NCBI GenBank assembly: GCA_017477005.1
Contig: JAFUXY010000414.1
Location: 1-15,927 of the forward strand
Length of the DNA stretch: 15,927 nucleotides
Direction: 5' to 3'
From: Lachnospiraceae bacterium
GTDB lineage: Bacteria; Bacillota; Clostridia; Lachnospirales; Lachnospiraceae
A model generated the notes under the pieces. The model ran no database searches. It was not told where the DNA came from and was given only the letters and a program-made list of their open reading frames with translations. Of this stretch, positions 1 to 6,248 are shown piece after piece; the stretch's first letter is position 1; the number at the start of each line of letters is the position of its first letter. A program made the position numbers and the translations under genes.

Positions 1-43
1 AATGTACTGTCCAAAGCGACGCAGGATGATATAATTGAGAGAA

Positions 44-105
44 CCGAGCAGAGCCTAGTGTGAGTTAGCGTGCGTGTTGTGCACGGTTACGAACACTGGC
101 ATCGG
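44..105. other. Structured hairpin region upstream of the aldolase gene
   Basis: Two nested stems can be drawn. The outer stem pairs 55-61 with 93-99 (one G-U). The inner stem pairs 64-73 with 81-90 (8 of 10 pairs) around a 7-nt loop, and CCGA at 44-47 could close the base with TCGG at 102-105. No T-run follows, so it is not an intrinsic terminator. It may be part of a 5' leader or a small RNA; I recognise no riboswitch, T-box or SRP/6S consensus. Frame 1 is also open from base 1 to a TGA at 61-63 (20 codons) and could be the C-terminus of an upstream gene, but nothing in it is recognisable. Confidence 0.25.
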
Positions 106-160
106 AGCGGAACTTCCTTCATTATTAACATAGAGTATTTTCAAGAAAGGAGCCTTACCA

Positions 161-838
161 ATGAAACTTTTAATCGACCATGCAGACATTGAAAAAATCA
201 AGCGAATCTACGAATACTATCCGATCGACGGCGTTACGACCAACCCGACCATCCTTGCGGCGGGAGGTCGTCAGCCCTACGATGTGCTGACGGAAATCCG
301 AAAGTTTATCGGCGACGACGCCGATTTGCATGTCCAGGCGGTCGCACTCGACGCAGAAGGGATGATCAAGGACGCGAAAAAAATCGTGGAAGTGCTGGGC
401 AAGAATACCTATGTCAAGATTCCGAGTGTGCCGGAGGGCTTCAAGGCGATGAAGGCTTTGAGCAAAGAGGGAATCCGGCTCACGGCCACCGCTATTTACA
501 CGCCGATGCAGGCGTATCTGGCGGCGAAGAGCGGCGCTTCTTTTGCGGCTCCCTATATCAATCGAATTGACAATATGGGCTTTGACGGTATCCAAGTGGC
601 GAAAGATATTCACGACATTTTCCAAAAGAATGGAATGGAAGCCGGGCTTCTGGCGGCAAGCTTCAAGAATTCCCGGCAGGTATTGGAGCTGGCGAAGTAT
701 GGGGTGCTGGCGGCTACGGTGGCTCCGGACGTGATCGACGGGTTGCTGAAGAATACGGCGATTACCTCTGCCATTCAAGTGTTCGTCAAGGATTTTGAAG
801 GTCTGACAGCGCCCGGAAAGACGATGAGCGATTGTTGA
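161..838 (+). CDS. fsa: Fructose-6-phosphate aldolase / transaldolase-family protein (TalC/FSA type)
   Basis: A 225-aa class I Schiff-base aldolase of the small transaldolase family, cytosolic, expected to cleave or form fructose 6-phosphate from dihydroxyacetone and glyceraldehyde 3-phosphate, or to transfer the C3 unit. Motifs in order are GVTTNPT (24-30), the Schiff-base lysine K86 in YVKIP, TAIY (110-113), APYINRID (130-137) and AASFK (165-169). Q59, T110, Y132 and S167 match residues of the E. coli FsaA pocket. The tyrosine in APY favours FSA-type aldolase activity, because classical transaldolases carry phenylalanine there; this assignment is inference. The length is usual for the family, with a few extra C-terminal residues. 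The ATG at 161 has AAAGGAG at 146-152, 8 nt upstream. No clear promoter or terminator was found, and no other pentose-phosphate gene is next to it. Confidence 0.9.
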   Translation: MKLLIDHADIEKIKRIYEYYPIDGVTTNPTILAAGGRQPYDVLTEIRKFIGDDADLHVQAVALDAEGMIKDAKKIVEVLGKNTYVKIPSVPEGFKAMKALSKEGIRLTATAIYTPMQAYLAAKSGASFAAPYINRIDNMGFDGIQVAKDIHDIFQKNGMEAGLLAASFKNSRQVLELAKYGVLAATVAPDVIDGLLKNTAITSAIQVFVKDFEGLTAPGKTMSDC

Positions 839-879
839 GAGGATGGAAGTAGTCGTAAACGAGAATAAAGCAGAAAGAG

Positions 880-899
880 TTTCGACTAATTGGTCGAAA
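880..899. promoter_or_regulatory. Palindrome, candidate toxin-antitoxin autoregulation operator
   Basis: TTTCGACTAATTGGTCGAAA is a near-perfect 20-bp inverted repeat: 7-bp perfect arms, one mismatched pair, and an AATT centre. It sits just upstream of the candidate -35 box of the antitoxin gene. Antitoxins of the Phd/YefM family normally bind such palindromes to repress their own operon. No T-run follows on the + strand, so it is a poor terminator for the gene before it. The operator role is inferred from position. Confidence 0.45.
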
Positions 900-903
900 A
901 AAC

Positions 904-932
904 TTGCTATCTCCATTAAATAGTGGTATCCT
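904..932 (+). promoter_or_regulatory. Candidate promoter of the toxin-antitoxin operon
   Basis: A -35-like TTGCTA (904-909) lies 17 bp before TATCCT (927-932), which is preceded by TGG and so forms an extended -10. Transcription would start near 939, only a few bases ahead of the GGAGGTGG ribosome site at 941-948, giving a very short leader. Both boxes deviate from consensus, so the call is tentative. Confidence 0.35.
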
Positions 933-954
933 CAAAAAAAGGAGGTGGCTAATT

Positions 955-1233
955 ATGCCTACAATTACACCTATTTCAGATTTAAGAAATTATGGCAATG
1001 TTTTAGAAAAAGTATCAATCGGATCGCCTGTGTATCTTACAAGAAATGGACGCGGTGTATATAGCATTCGGGATATGGAAGACGAGGAAAACTTTCAAAA
1101 AGCGGAGGCTATGATCCAACTTTTCTGTGAATTGAATGCAGGGATCAGGTCAGCCGAAGAAGAGGGGTGGATATCTGAGGAAGAATTGAGATCTCATATC
1201 CATAATCGGAGGAATGAGCGTGGTAGCATATAA
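955..1233 (+). CDS. Type II antitoxin, Phd/YefM family
   Basis: A 92-aa protein. The N-terminal part (about 1-45) has the Phd/YefM pattern: PTITPISDLRNY, then IGSPVYLTRNGRGVYSI, the fold that dimerises and binds operator DNA. The acidic C-terminal part (about 46-92, rich in Glu) would wrap and neutralise the toxin. The frame is open further upstream, but the ATG at 955 is chosen because GGAGGTGG at 941-948 sits 6 nt ahead and family members start with this segment. It overlaps the toxin gene, the usual antitoxin-first order. The pair is more AT-rich than its neighbours, which fits acquisition by transfer. It likely represses its own promoter through the palindrome at 880-899. Confidence 0.88.
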   Translation: MPTITPISDLRNYGNVLEKVSIGSPVYLTRNGRGVYSIRDMEDEENFQKAEAMIQLFCELNAGIRSAEEEGWISEEELRSHIHNRRNERGSI

Positions 1234-1540
1234 AATCAGATACACTCCAGCAGCACAAAAAGATATGGAAGATATCTGGGATGGCGTTTTTGAAGTTTCC
1301 TACGATTTTGATACTGCCGACAAATATGTTGATGATCTTGCTGATGAAATTGCCAAAAAGAAAAAGGCTCCGATGTCAGGAATACCGCTGTATTATCGAG
1401 GATTGTTTACTGGATTCTATTCAGTGAACTTCAAGGCATATAAGGCCTTCTACAGAATAAACGGGAATTGCATGGAAGTCATTCGCGTTTTATTGGCAAA
1501 AATGGATTATATGAAAGTATTATTTGGAGAGAGTGAGTGA
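1220..1540 (+). CDS. Type II toxin, RelE/ParE family
   Basis: A small basic protein of about 106 aa with the ParE/RelE fold pattern: YKIRYTPAAQKDMEDI at the N-terminus, a middle helix rich in lysine, then FYSVNFKAYKAFYRI and the C-terminal signature RVLLAKMDYMKVLFG. Relatives either poison DNA gyrase (ParE-like) or cleave mRNA on the ribosome (RelE-like); the sequence alone does not decide, though the C-terminal motif is common in proteins labelled ParE. Two starts are possible. GTG 1220 has GGAGGA at 1208-1213 with 6 nt spacing. ATG 1214 directly abuts the same site, so GTG is preferred; using ATG adds two residues. The gene overlaps the antitoxin end by 14 nt, implying translational coupling. 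No terminator is seen after it. Confidence 0.87.
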   Translation: MVAYKIRYTPAAQKDMEDIWDGVFEVSYDFDTADKYVDDLADEIAKKKKAPMSGIPLYYRGLFTGFYSVNFKAYKAFYRINGNCMEVIRVLLAKMDYMKVLFGESE

Positions 1541-1569
1541 AAATAAGGGAAAAAATTTTGAAAAAATTA

Positions 1570-1596
1570 TTAGCAACCACTTGACAAGAGTGCTAA
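1570..1596. promoter_or_regulatory. CIRCE-like HrcA operator
   Basis: The right half-site GAGTGCTAA (1588-1596) is perfect for the CIRCE consensus TTAGCACTC-N9-GAGTGCTAA. The left half TTAGCAACC (1570-1578) differs at two positions, and the spacer is exactly 9 nt. The repeat extends outward, so TTATTAGCA (1567-1575) and TGCTAATAA (1591-1599) form perfect 9-bp arms. CIRCE binds the heat-labile repressor HrcA. The site covers the -35 box of the promoter ahead of the small heat-shock gene, so repression would be direct. Confidence 0.8.
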
Positions 1597-1609
1597 TAAG
1601 TGGTATAAC
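1581..1609 (+). promoter_or_regulatory. SigA-type promoter of the hsp20 gene
   Basis: A perfect -35 TTGACA (1581-1586) is separated by 17 bp from TATAAC (1604-1609), which is preceded by TGG, an extended -10. Transcription is expected to start near 1616. The -35 lies inside the CIRCE spacer, so HrcA binding would block RNA polymerase. The start leaves a leader of about 150 nt before the hsp20 ATG. Confidence 0.82.
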
Positions 1610-1617
1610 ATAAGCAA

Positions 1618-1741
1618 GTTGAGGGACAGCAAAGAGATAGGGACCTCAACGGAGACCATAGTTTTCAAATATCCGACGAAAGCCGGACATAGAACAGATT
1701 CCAAGGAGAGGCGGTCAAGATGCGCTGGCTGTTCTGGAATC
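1618..1741 (+). promoter_or_regulatory. Foldable 5' leader of hsp20
   Basis: The leader opens with a hairpin pairing GTTGAGG (1618-1624) with CCTCAAC (1644-1650). Further on, two stems compete: AGAACAG (1691-1697) with CTGTTCT (1729-1735), and GATTCCA (1697-1703) with TGGAATC (1735-1741). They share bases at 1697 and 1735 and are not nested, so they are alternative folds or a pseudoknot. The ribosome site at 1755-1760 lies just downstream. A thermosensing or mRNA-stabilising role is possible, but no known RNA-thermometer consensus was recognised. Confidence 0.35.
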
Positions 1742-1767
1742 AGATAAGGCGAGAGGAGGAATGACTT

Positions 1768-2211
1768 ATGTTGATGCCTAGTATTTTTGGAGAGAATTTG
1801 TTGGACGACTTTTTTGACCTGGATTTCCCGCGCAGAAGTTTTCGTACACCGAGCGCGCCGGCCAATGGCCTGATGAAGACCGATGTCAAGGAGAAGGACG
1901 GCGCATTTGAACTGTCGATCAACCTTCCGGGCGTGAAGAAGGAAGACATTCAGGCGGAGCTGAAGGACGGATATCTGACCATTTCAGCAAACCATGGCTC
2001 GAACAAGGAAGAGAAGGATCAGGACGGACGCTATATCCGCCGCGAGAGATACTTCGGCAGCGCTTCGAGAAGCTTCTATGTAGGAGAAGATCTGACGCAG
2101 GAGGACATCAAGGCGAAGTACGAGGATGGCGTTTTGCGGATCGATGTGCCAAAGGTAGAGCCGAAGAAGCCGGAGGTAGAGGAGAAAAAGTATATCGCAA
2201 TCGAGGGTTGA
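1768..2211 (+). CDS. hsp20: Small heat-shock protein, Hsp20/alpha-crystallin family
   Basis: A 147-aa ATP-independent chaperone that forms oligomers and holds unfolding proteins until the DnaK or GroEL systems refold them; cytosolic. A short aromatic N-terminal arm (FFDLDF) is followed by the alpha-crystallin domain at about residues 35-135, with FELSINLPGVKKEDI and the closing YEDGVLRIDVPK motif. The C-terminal IAI (143-145) is the I-x-I anchor used for oligomer assembly. The ATG at 1768 has GGAGGA at 1755-1760, 7 nt upstream; an ATG at 1761 leads only to a very short frame. The gene is monocistronic, between a CIRCE-controlled promoter and a strong terminator, so heat induction through HrcA is expected. 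Confidence 0.95.
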   Translation: MLMPSIFGENLLDDFFDLDFPRRSFRTPSAPANGLMKTDVKEKDGAFELSINLPGVKKEDIQAELKDGYLTISANHGSNKEEKDQDGRYIRRERYFGSASRSFYVGEDLTQEDIKAKYEDGVLRIDVPKVEPKKPEVEEKKYIAIEG

Positions 2212-2238
2212 TGAAAGAATCAACCGTTGTGAATGAAG

Positions 2239-2269
2239 ATCCCTGCGGAGAAATCCGCAGGGATTTTTT
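2239..2269 (+). terminator. Intrinsic terminator after hsp20
   Basis: Perfect 11-bp arms, ATCCCTGCGGA (2239-2249) and TCCGCAGGGAT (2254-2264), enclose a GAAA tetraloop and are followed by a run of six T to 2269. This is a textbook Rho-independent terminator. Confidence 0.95.
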
Positions 2270-2319
2270 GCTTTTCAGTGTTTTCTTGAGGTCATTGGTG
2301 AAAATGTACAAAAAAGTTG

Positions 2320-2348
2320 TTGACATCGACTATATTTTTGACTACAAT
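2320..2348 (+). promoter_or_regulatory. SigA-type promoter of the sugar ABC transporter operon
   Basis: A perfect -35 TTGACA (2320-2325) and -10 TACAAT (2343-2348) are separated by 17 bp, with an A-rich stretch upstream. Transcription should start near 2355, giving a leader of about 80 nt. The near-consensus boxes predict a strong promoter that would need negative control, for which the cre-like site just downstream is a candidate. Confidence 0.85.
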
Positions 2349-2362
2349 TGAAAAGGATTTCA
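2349..2362. promoter_or_regulatory. cre-like / LacI-family operator
   Basis: TGAAAAGGATTTCA has perfect 5-bp arms, TGAAA and TTTCA, as in catabolite-responsive elements bound by CcpA. The centre is AGGA rather than the usual N-C-G-N, a one-base departure. It begins right after the -10 box and covers the expected transcription start, an ideal place for repression. It could equally bind a LacI-family sugar regulator. Confidence 0.5.
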
Positions 2363-2382
2363 CTTATTAACCATAGAATCGT

Positions 2383-2420
2383 TTCTGAGTCTAAAAGGGA
2401 GTGATTCAGGCGATTCAGAA
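2383..2420 (+). other. Hairpin in the leader of the sugar-binding protein gene
   Basis: TTCTGAGTC (2383-2391) can pair with GATTCAGAA (2412-2420) through nine pairs including one G-U, with a 20-nt loop. It ends a few bases before the AAGGGGG ribosome site at 2426-2432. GATTCAG also occurs at 2403-2409, so two pairings are possible. A role in mRNA stability is a guess. Confidence 0.25.
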
Positions 2421-2437
2421 CCAGTAAGGGGGTTTGT

Positions 2438-3766
2438 ATGAAAAAGAGAAAAATTGCAGCAATCTTGATGACGGTCGTACTCGCTGTCGGTACTTTGGCT
2501 GGCTGCGGAGGCGGCTCCTCTTCTTCGGGCGGGGGTTCCGGAGATTCGAGCGCTGAGGCGGATTCTTCCGATTCCGGTTCCGGCGACGCAGAAGGGATTA
2601 CCATCTTCAATTCCAAGATGGAGGTTCAGAGCCAGATGGAAGAGATGGCCGAGAAGTATTCTGAGGAAAAGGGCGTTCCGGTAGAGGTGTATTATTCAAG
2701 CGATACTGTGGCGGCGCATTTGGCGACAAAGTACGCTTCGAACGATCCGTATACGATCTCGATGGTAGATGCAAAGGATGTATATTCTTTGGCAGAAGAG
2801 CATGCGTTGGATCTGACCGGCGAGGGCTGGGTAGACAAGACCACACAGGCCATTTCCATTGGCGACAAGGTCTATGGTTTCCCGGTTTGTATCGAGGCTC
2901 GCGGCATTATCTACAATGCGGATGCGATCAAGAATATCACCGGCGAGGATTTCGATCCTTCTTCGATCAAGACCAAGGCGGATTTCGAGGATCTGTGCAA
3001 GACACTGGTAGACGGCGGGATGGAAGCTCCGACCGGCGTGATGAAGGAAGACTGGTCTTTGGGCGCGCATTATCTGGCGCAGGTATATGAAGAGCAGGAC
3101 GATCCGGATGCGTTCATTGCTGGCATCAAGGATGGCTCTGTAGATCTGGCCAAGGACGAGAAGTACAATTCTCTGATGGATACCTTTGACGTATTGAAGG
3201 ACAACAACTACGCAAAAGACGCAGCGATCTCCGCGGAGAGAGAAGTGACAGAGCAGAAGTTGGCTGAGGGCGAGATTGCCTTTATGTTCGGCGGAAACTG
3301 GGACTGGTCCGTATTGAATGCCTATGATTACACTGAGAATATGGGCATGATGCCGGTACCGCAGGATATGGAGGATGATTTCTCCGGCAAACTCGTTGGC
3401 GGCGGCTCCAAGTATTTCTTCATCGATTCTTCTGAGAATACTTCTGAGACACAGCAGCAGGAAGCAAAGGATTTCCTGAACTGGCTCGTAGATGATGAAG
3501 AAGGACAGTCCTTCATCGTGAACGACTGCGCATTGGTACCCGCTTATTCGAATATTACCTTGGAAGTAGCTGACCCTCTGGGCAAGTCCGTGAAGGAATA
3601 CACGGATGACGACCTTCTGGTTCCGAACTACAATTATCTGCCGGATGATCATTATTCTATCTGCGGCGCTTCCTTCCAGAAGTATCTGGCTGGCGAGACA
3701 GATCGTGATGGTCTTGCGAAAGAAATCACCGATTATTGGGGAACCGCTGAGGTTGGCGAGCACTGA
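2438..3766 (+). CDS. Carbohydrate ABC transporter substrate-binding lipoprotein
   Basis: A 442-aa family 1 extracellular solute-binding protein that captures a sugar outside the cell and delivers it to the two permeases encoded next. The signal peptide has a KKRK n-region, a hydrophobic stretch, and the lipobox LAGC with the lipidated cysteine at residue 23. A Gly/Ser/Asp-rich flexible tether (about 24-52) follows, then the two-lobed binding domain. Visible family features are the N-terminal ITIFNSK strand, VYGFPVCIEARGIIYNADAI in lobe one, and AFMFGGNWDW plus VGGGSKYFFI later. The sugar cannot be told from sequence. The ATG at 2438 has AAGGGGG at 2426-2432. As first gene after a strong promoter it is probably the most highly expressed of the operon. 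Confidence 0.92.
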   Translation: MKKRKIAAILMTVVLAVGTLAGCGGGSSSSGGGSGDSSAEADSSDSGSGDAEGITIFNSKMEVQSQMEEMAEKYSEEKGVPVEVYYSSDTVAAHLATKYASNDPYTISMVDAKDVYSLAEEHALDLTGEGWVDKTTQAISIGDKVYGFPVCIEARGIIYNADAIKNITGEDFDPSSIKTKADFEDLCKTLVDGGMEAPTGVMKEDWSLGAHYLAQVYEEQDDPDAFIAGIKDGSVDLAKDEKYNSLMDTFDVLKDNNYAKDAAISAEREVTEQKLAEGEIAFMFGGNWDWSVLNAYDYTENMGMMPVPQDMEDDFSGKLVGGGSKYFFIDSSENTSETQQQEAKDFLNWLVDDEEGQSFIVNDCALVPAYSNITLEVADPLGKSVKEYTDDDLLVPNYNYLPDDHYSICGASFQKYLAGETDRDGLAKEITDYWGTAEVGEH

Positions 3767-3804
3767 TATTTCGTAAACAGTTCTTTTAGATAGGGGAGAA
3801 GAGA

Positions 3805-4683
3805 ATGAAAAGAAATAAGTTATCTTATAAAGTCTCGCAGTTCCTCATGTTTGCCGGACCGGCAGCGCTCCTGTTTTTGGCCGTGGTGATCATTCCGTTC
3901 ATCTATGGTCTGTATCTGACCTTTACAAGCTGGGATGGTATCGCAAAGGAAAAACCTTGGGTGGGCTTTGCGAATTATGCCGCCGCTTTTGGGGATGGAG
4001 ACTATTGGATGGCGATGCTTCGGACGGGTATATATTCGTTCTTTGCGGTCATTTTGGTCAATATAGTAGCGTTTACGCTGGCGTATCTCGTGACGAGCGG
4101 GATCAAGGGACAAAATTTCTTCAGAGCGGGTTTCTTCGTACCGAACTTGATCGGTGGTATCGTTTTGGGTTATGTATGGAAATTCGTGTTCAACCGTGCG
4201 TTTGTGGCGATTGGGTCAGCTTTGTCGGGAACTACGGTTCCGTCCCTGCTGTCTACGACCGGCGGCGCTATGTTCTGCTTGATCCTTGTGACAGTTTGGC
4301 AGTATGCTGGTTATATGATGCTGATTTATGTGGCGGGTTTCATGAGTGTTTCTGACGCTTTGAAGGAAGCGGCTATGATCGACGGTTGTATACCGGCACA
4401 GGCGATGTGGAACGTGACTATTCCGCTGATGCGGGCCTCTTTTGTACAGTGTATTTTCCTGAGTATCACCCGCTGCTTCGTAGTGTACGATGTCAACCTG
4501 TCGTTGACAAAGGGTGAACCGTTCAACACTTCGGTGATGGCGGCTATGCACGTATACAATCAGGCGTTTACATACAAGAATTATGGTCTGGGTCAGGCTG
4601 AGGCGCTGCTGCTCTTTGTCGTTTGCGCGGTAGTGGGCGTGACGCAAGTTTACATTGGTAAGAAAGGGGAGGTGGCTGCATAA
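3805..4683 (+). CDS. Sugar ABC transporter permease, MalF/UgpA type
   Basis: A 292-aa inner-membrane permease with about six transmembrane helices, the first near residues 13-36. The EAA loop that contacts the ATPase is at about 188-209 (EAAMIDGC...NVTIPLM). It pairs with the following permease to form the channel. GGGGAG at 3793-3798 precedes the ATG at 3805. The gap to the binding-protein gene is only 38 bp, and the stop codon overlaps the next start by one base (TAATG), showing an operon. The ATPase subunit is not in the window; related importers often share one MsmK/UgpC-type ATPase encoded elsewhere. Confidence 0.93.
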   Translation: MKRNKLSYKVSQFLMFAGPAALLFLAVVIIPFIYGLYLTFTSWDGIAKEKPWVGFANYAAAFGDGDYWMAMLRTGIYSFFAVILVNIVAFTLAYLVTSGIKGQNFFRAGFFVPNLIGGIVLGYVWKFVFNRAFVAIGSALSGTTVPSLLSTTGGAMFCLILVTVWQYAGYMMLIYVAGFMSVSDALKEAAMIDGCIPAQAMWNVTIPLMRASFVQCIFLSITRCFVVYDVNLSLTKGEPFNTSVMAAMHVYNQAFTYKNYGLGQAEALLLFVVCAVVGVTQVYIGKKGEVAA

Positions 4684-5546
4684 TGACTGAAAATGATAAA
4701 GCGGCAAGGCGAAAGAAAATTATGCACGCCTGTATGTGGGTAGTTCTGCTGATTTTATTTATTTGCTTTATCTCGCCTTTCTTGTTGGTAATCATCAATG
4801 TGTTCAAGACCAAGGGAGATATCACGGCGAATCCGCTGTCGCTGATCGGCGAGCATGGATTCACGATGGATAACTTCCCACAGGCGATGGACAAGATGAA
4901 GTTTTGGCGGGTGTTCACGAATTCCACGATTATTACCGTTTGCGCAACGATTTTGACGATTTTGGTTTCATCGATGGCTTCGTTTGTGATTGTCCGCAAT
5001 CAGAAATGGCCGGCTTGCTCCTTGCTTTTCTCGGCTATGGTGGCCTCGATGGTCATTCCGTTCCAGGTGCTGATGGTGCCGTTGGTTTCCGTATATGGCG
5101 GTACTCTTGGCGTATTGAATCATCGTCCGACGTTGATTTTGATGCACGTAGGATTTTCGGTATCGATGGCGACCTTTATGTTCCACGGCGCTATCCATAC
5201 GAATATCCCGCTTGAATTGGAAGAGGCGGCTCTGATCGATGGCTGTACGCGTTGGCAGACATATTGGAAGGTGGTTTTCCCGCTGTTGAAGCCTACGATT
5301 GCGACGGTGGCGATCATTGACGCAATGGCTTTCTGGAACGACTATCTGCTTCCGAGTCTGGTTTTGACCAACAAAGAGCTCTATACGATTCCGATCGCGA
5401 CACAGGCGTTCTATGGAACGTATTCGACGGATATCGGGCTTGTCATGGCGGCGCTGCTCTTGGCGATGCTGCCGATTCTGATACTGTATGTACTCTTGCA
5501 GAGATACATCGTAGAAGGTGTGACATCTGGTGCTGTGAAGGGTTGA
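4683..5546 (+). CDS. Sugar ABC transporter permease, MalG/UgpE type
   Basis: A 287-aa partner permease with about six transmembrane helices, the first near residues 17-40. The EAA loop is at about 180-202 (EEAALIDGC...KVVFPLLKP). The C-terminus ...IVEGVTSGAVKG is the typical ending of MalG/UgpE-type permeases. Its ATG shares the last base of the upstream stop codon, with GGGGAGG at 4666-4672 about 10 nt ahead, so translation is probably coupled. A terminator-like hairpin begins 5 bp after its stop, so the core transporter transcript is binding protein plus two permeases. Confidence 0.93.
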   Translation: MTENDKAARRKKIMHACMWVVLLILFICFISPFLLVIINVFKTKGDITANPLSLIGEHGFTMDNFPQAMDKMKFWRVFTNSTIITVCATILTILVSSMASFVIVRNQKWPACSLLFSAMVASMVIPFQVLMVPLVSVYGGTLGVLNHRPTLILMHVGFSVSMATFMFHGAIHTNIPLELEEAALIDGCTRWQTYWKVVFPLLKPTIATVAIIDAMAFWNDYLLPSLVLTNKELYTIPIATQAFYGTYSTDIGLVMAALLLAMLPILILYVLLQRYIVEGVTSGAVKG

Positions 5547-5550
5547 TTGA

Positions 5551-5590
5551 AAAAAGGAACTGGTCAGGTATGTTGGCCGGTTCCTTTTCT
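5551..5590 (+). terminator. Intrinsic terminator after the permease genes
   Basis: The stem pairs about 5555-5566 (AGGAACTGGTCA) with 5574-5585 (TTGGCCGGTTCCT), with a few G-U pairs and a 7-nt loop, followed by TTTT then CT. An A-run in front could make it work on both strands. The next gene on the same strand starts 30 nt later, so it may let part of the transcripts through and lower yesL-like expression relative to the transporter. Confidence 0.8.
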
Positions 5591-5618
5591 ATTAGATTCC
5601 CAGAGAAAGGGAAGGGAC

Positions 5619-6248
5619 ATGCTGGAACGTATTTTTGATATGGATAATCCGTTGATGCGGGCTTTGTCGGTGGCGGCCGATCTGATCCTGCTCAACTTGC
5701 TCACCGTTTTTTGCAGTATCCCGGTCTTTACATGGGGGGCGTCCTATACCGCCCTCAACGACCTTGTAGGGCATCTGGTTCGCGGTGAGGAGGGATATGT
5801 TGCAAAATCTTTTTTTCAGTCGTTTCGTACGAATTTCAAAAAGGGAGTCCTGCTGGGGCTGCGGTTGTTGGTGGCGGGGGGAGTCCTTGCGGTGGATATC
5901 TACGCCTTGCGCAAGGCGATGTTTGCGGTGAGGATCTTTTTTTATGTATTGGCAATGTGGCTGCTGCTTTTGGCGATCCTGTCCTTTGCGTTGCTTTCAC
6001 GCTATGAAAATTCGATCATAGTCACTTTGAAAAATGCCGTATCGCTGGTCGTTGGGTTTTTCCCGTATTGCTTGGGGATACTGTGTACTACGATGGTCTT
6101 TTTGGGCATCCTTTTCGTCTTTTGGAGTAGATTGCTGCCTGTGGTGCTTTTGATGGGTGTTTCTCTGCCTTGTTATGTCAATGCGCTGTTTTTTGTCCGG
6201 ATTTTTGACCGGTTGGAAGAACGGAACACGACGGAGGAAAGCGCCTAA
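5619..6248 (+). CDS. YesL-like DUF624 membrane protein
   Basis: A 209-aa integral membrane protein with about five hydrophobic segments (about 16-38, 76-98, 103-127, 142-168, 172-194). The sequence FFQSFRTNFKKG at 65-76 matches the conserved FFxxFxxNFK segment of DUF624/YesL proteins. These are frequently encoded beside family 1 sugar ABC transporters, as here, but their biochemical role is not established. The frame is open from a TTG at 5547, but that stretch is the terminator hairpin. The ATG at 5619 is preferred, having AAAGGGAAGG at 5607-5616. The last four bases overlap the convergent gene on the other strand. Confidence 0.85.
   Translation: MLERIFDMDNPLMRALSVAADLILLNLLTVFCSIPVFTWGASYTALNDLVGHLVRGEEGYVAKSFFQSFRTNFKKGVLLGLRLLVAGGVLAVDIYALRKAMFAVRIFFYVLAMWLLLLAILSFALLSRYENSIIVTLKNAVSLVVGFFPYCLGILCTTMVFLGILFVFWSRLLPVVLLMGVSLPCYVNALFFVRIFDRLEERNTTEESA

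Noticed and set aside
170..916. 248-codon open frame on the - strand over the aldolase gene
   Set aside because: The + strand gene has all active-site motifs; the - strand product resembles nothing and is a codon-bias shadow.
2696..3763. Long open frame on the - strand within the sugar-binding protein gene
   Set aside because: It is antisense to a clear gene with signal peptide and family motifs, has no convincing ribosome site and reads as low-complexity shadow sequence.
5547..5618. N-terminal extension of the YesL-like protein from a TTG
   Set aside because: These codons lie over the terminator hairpin, and a better ATG with a ribosome site follows at 5619.
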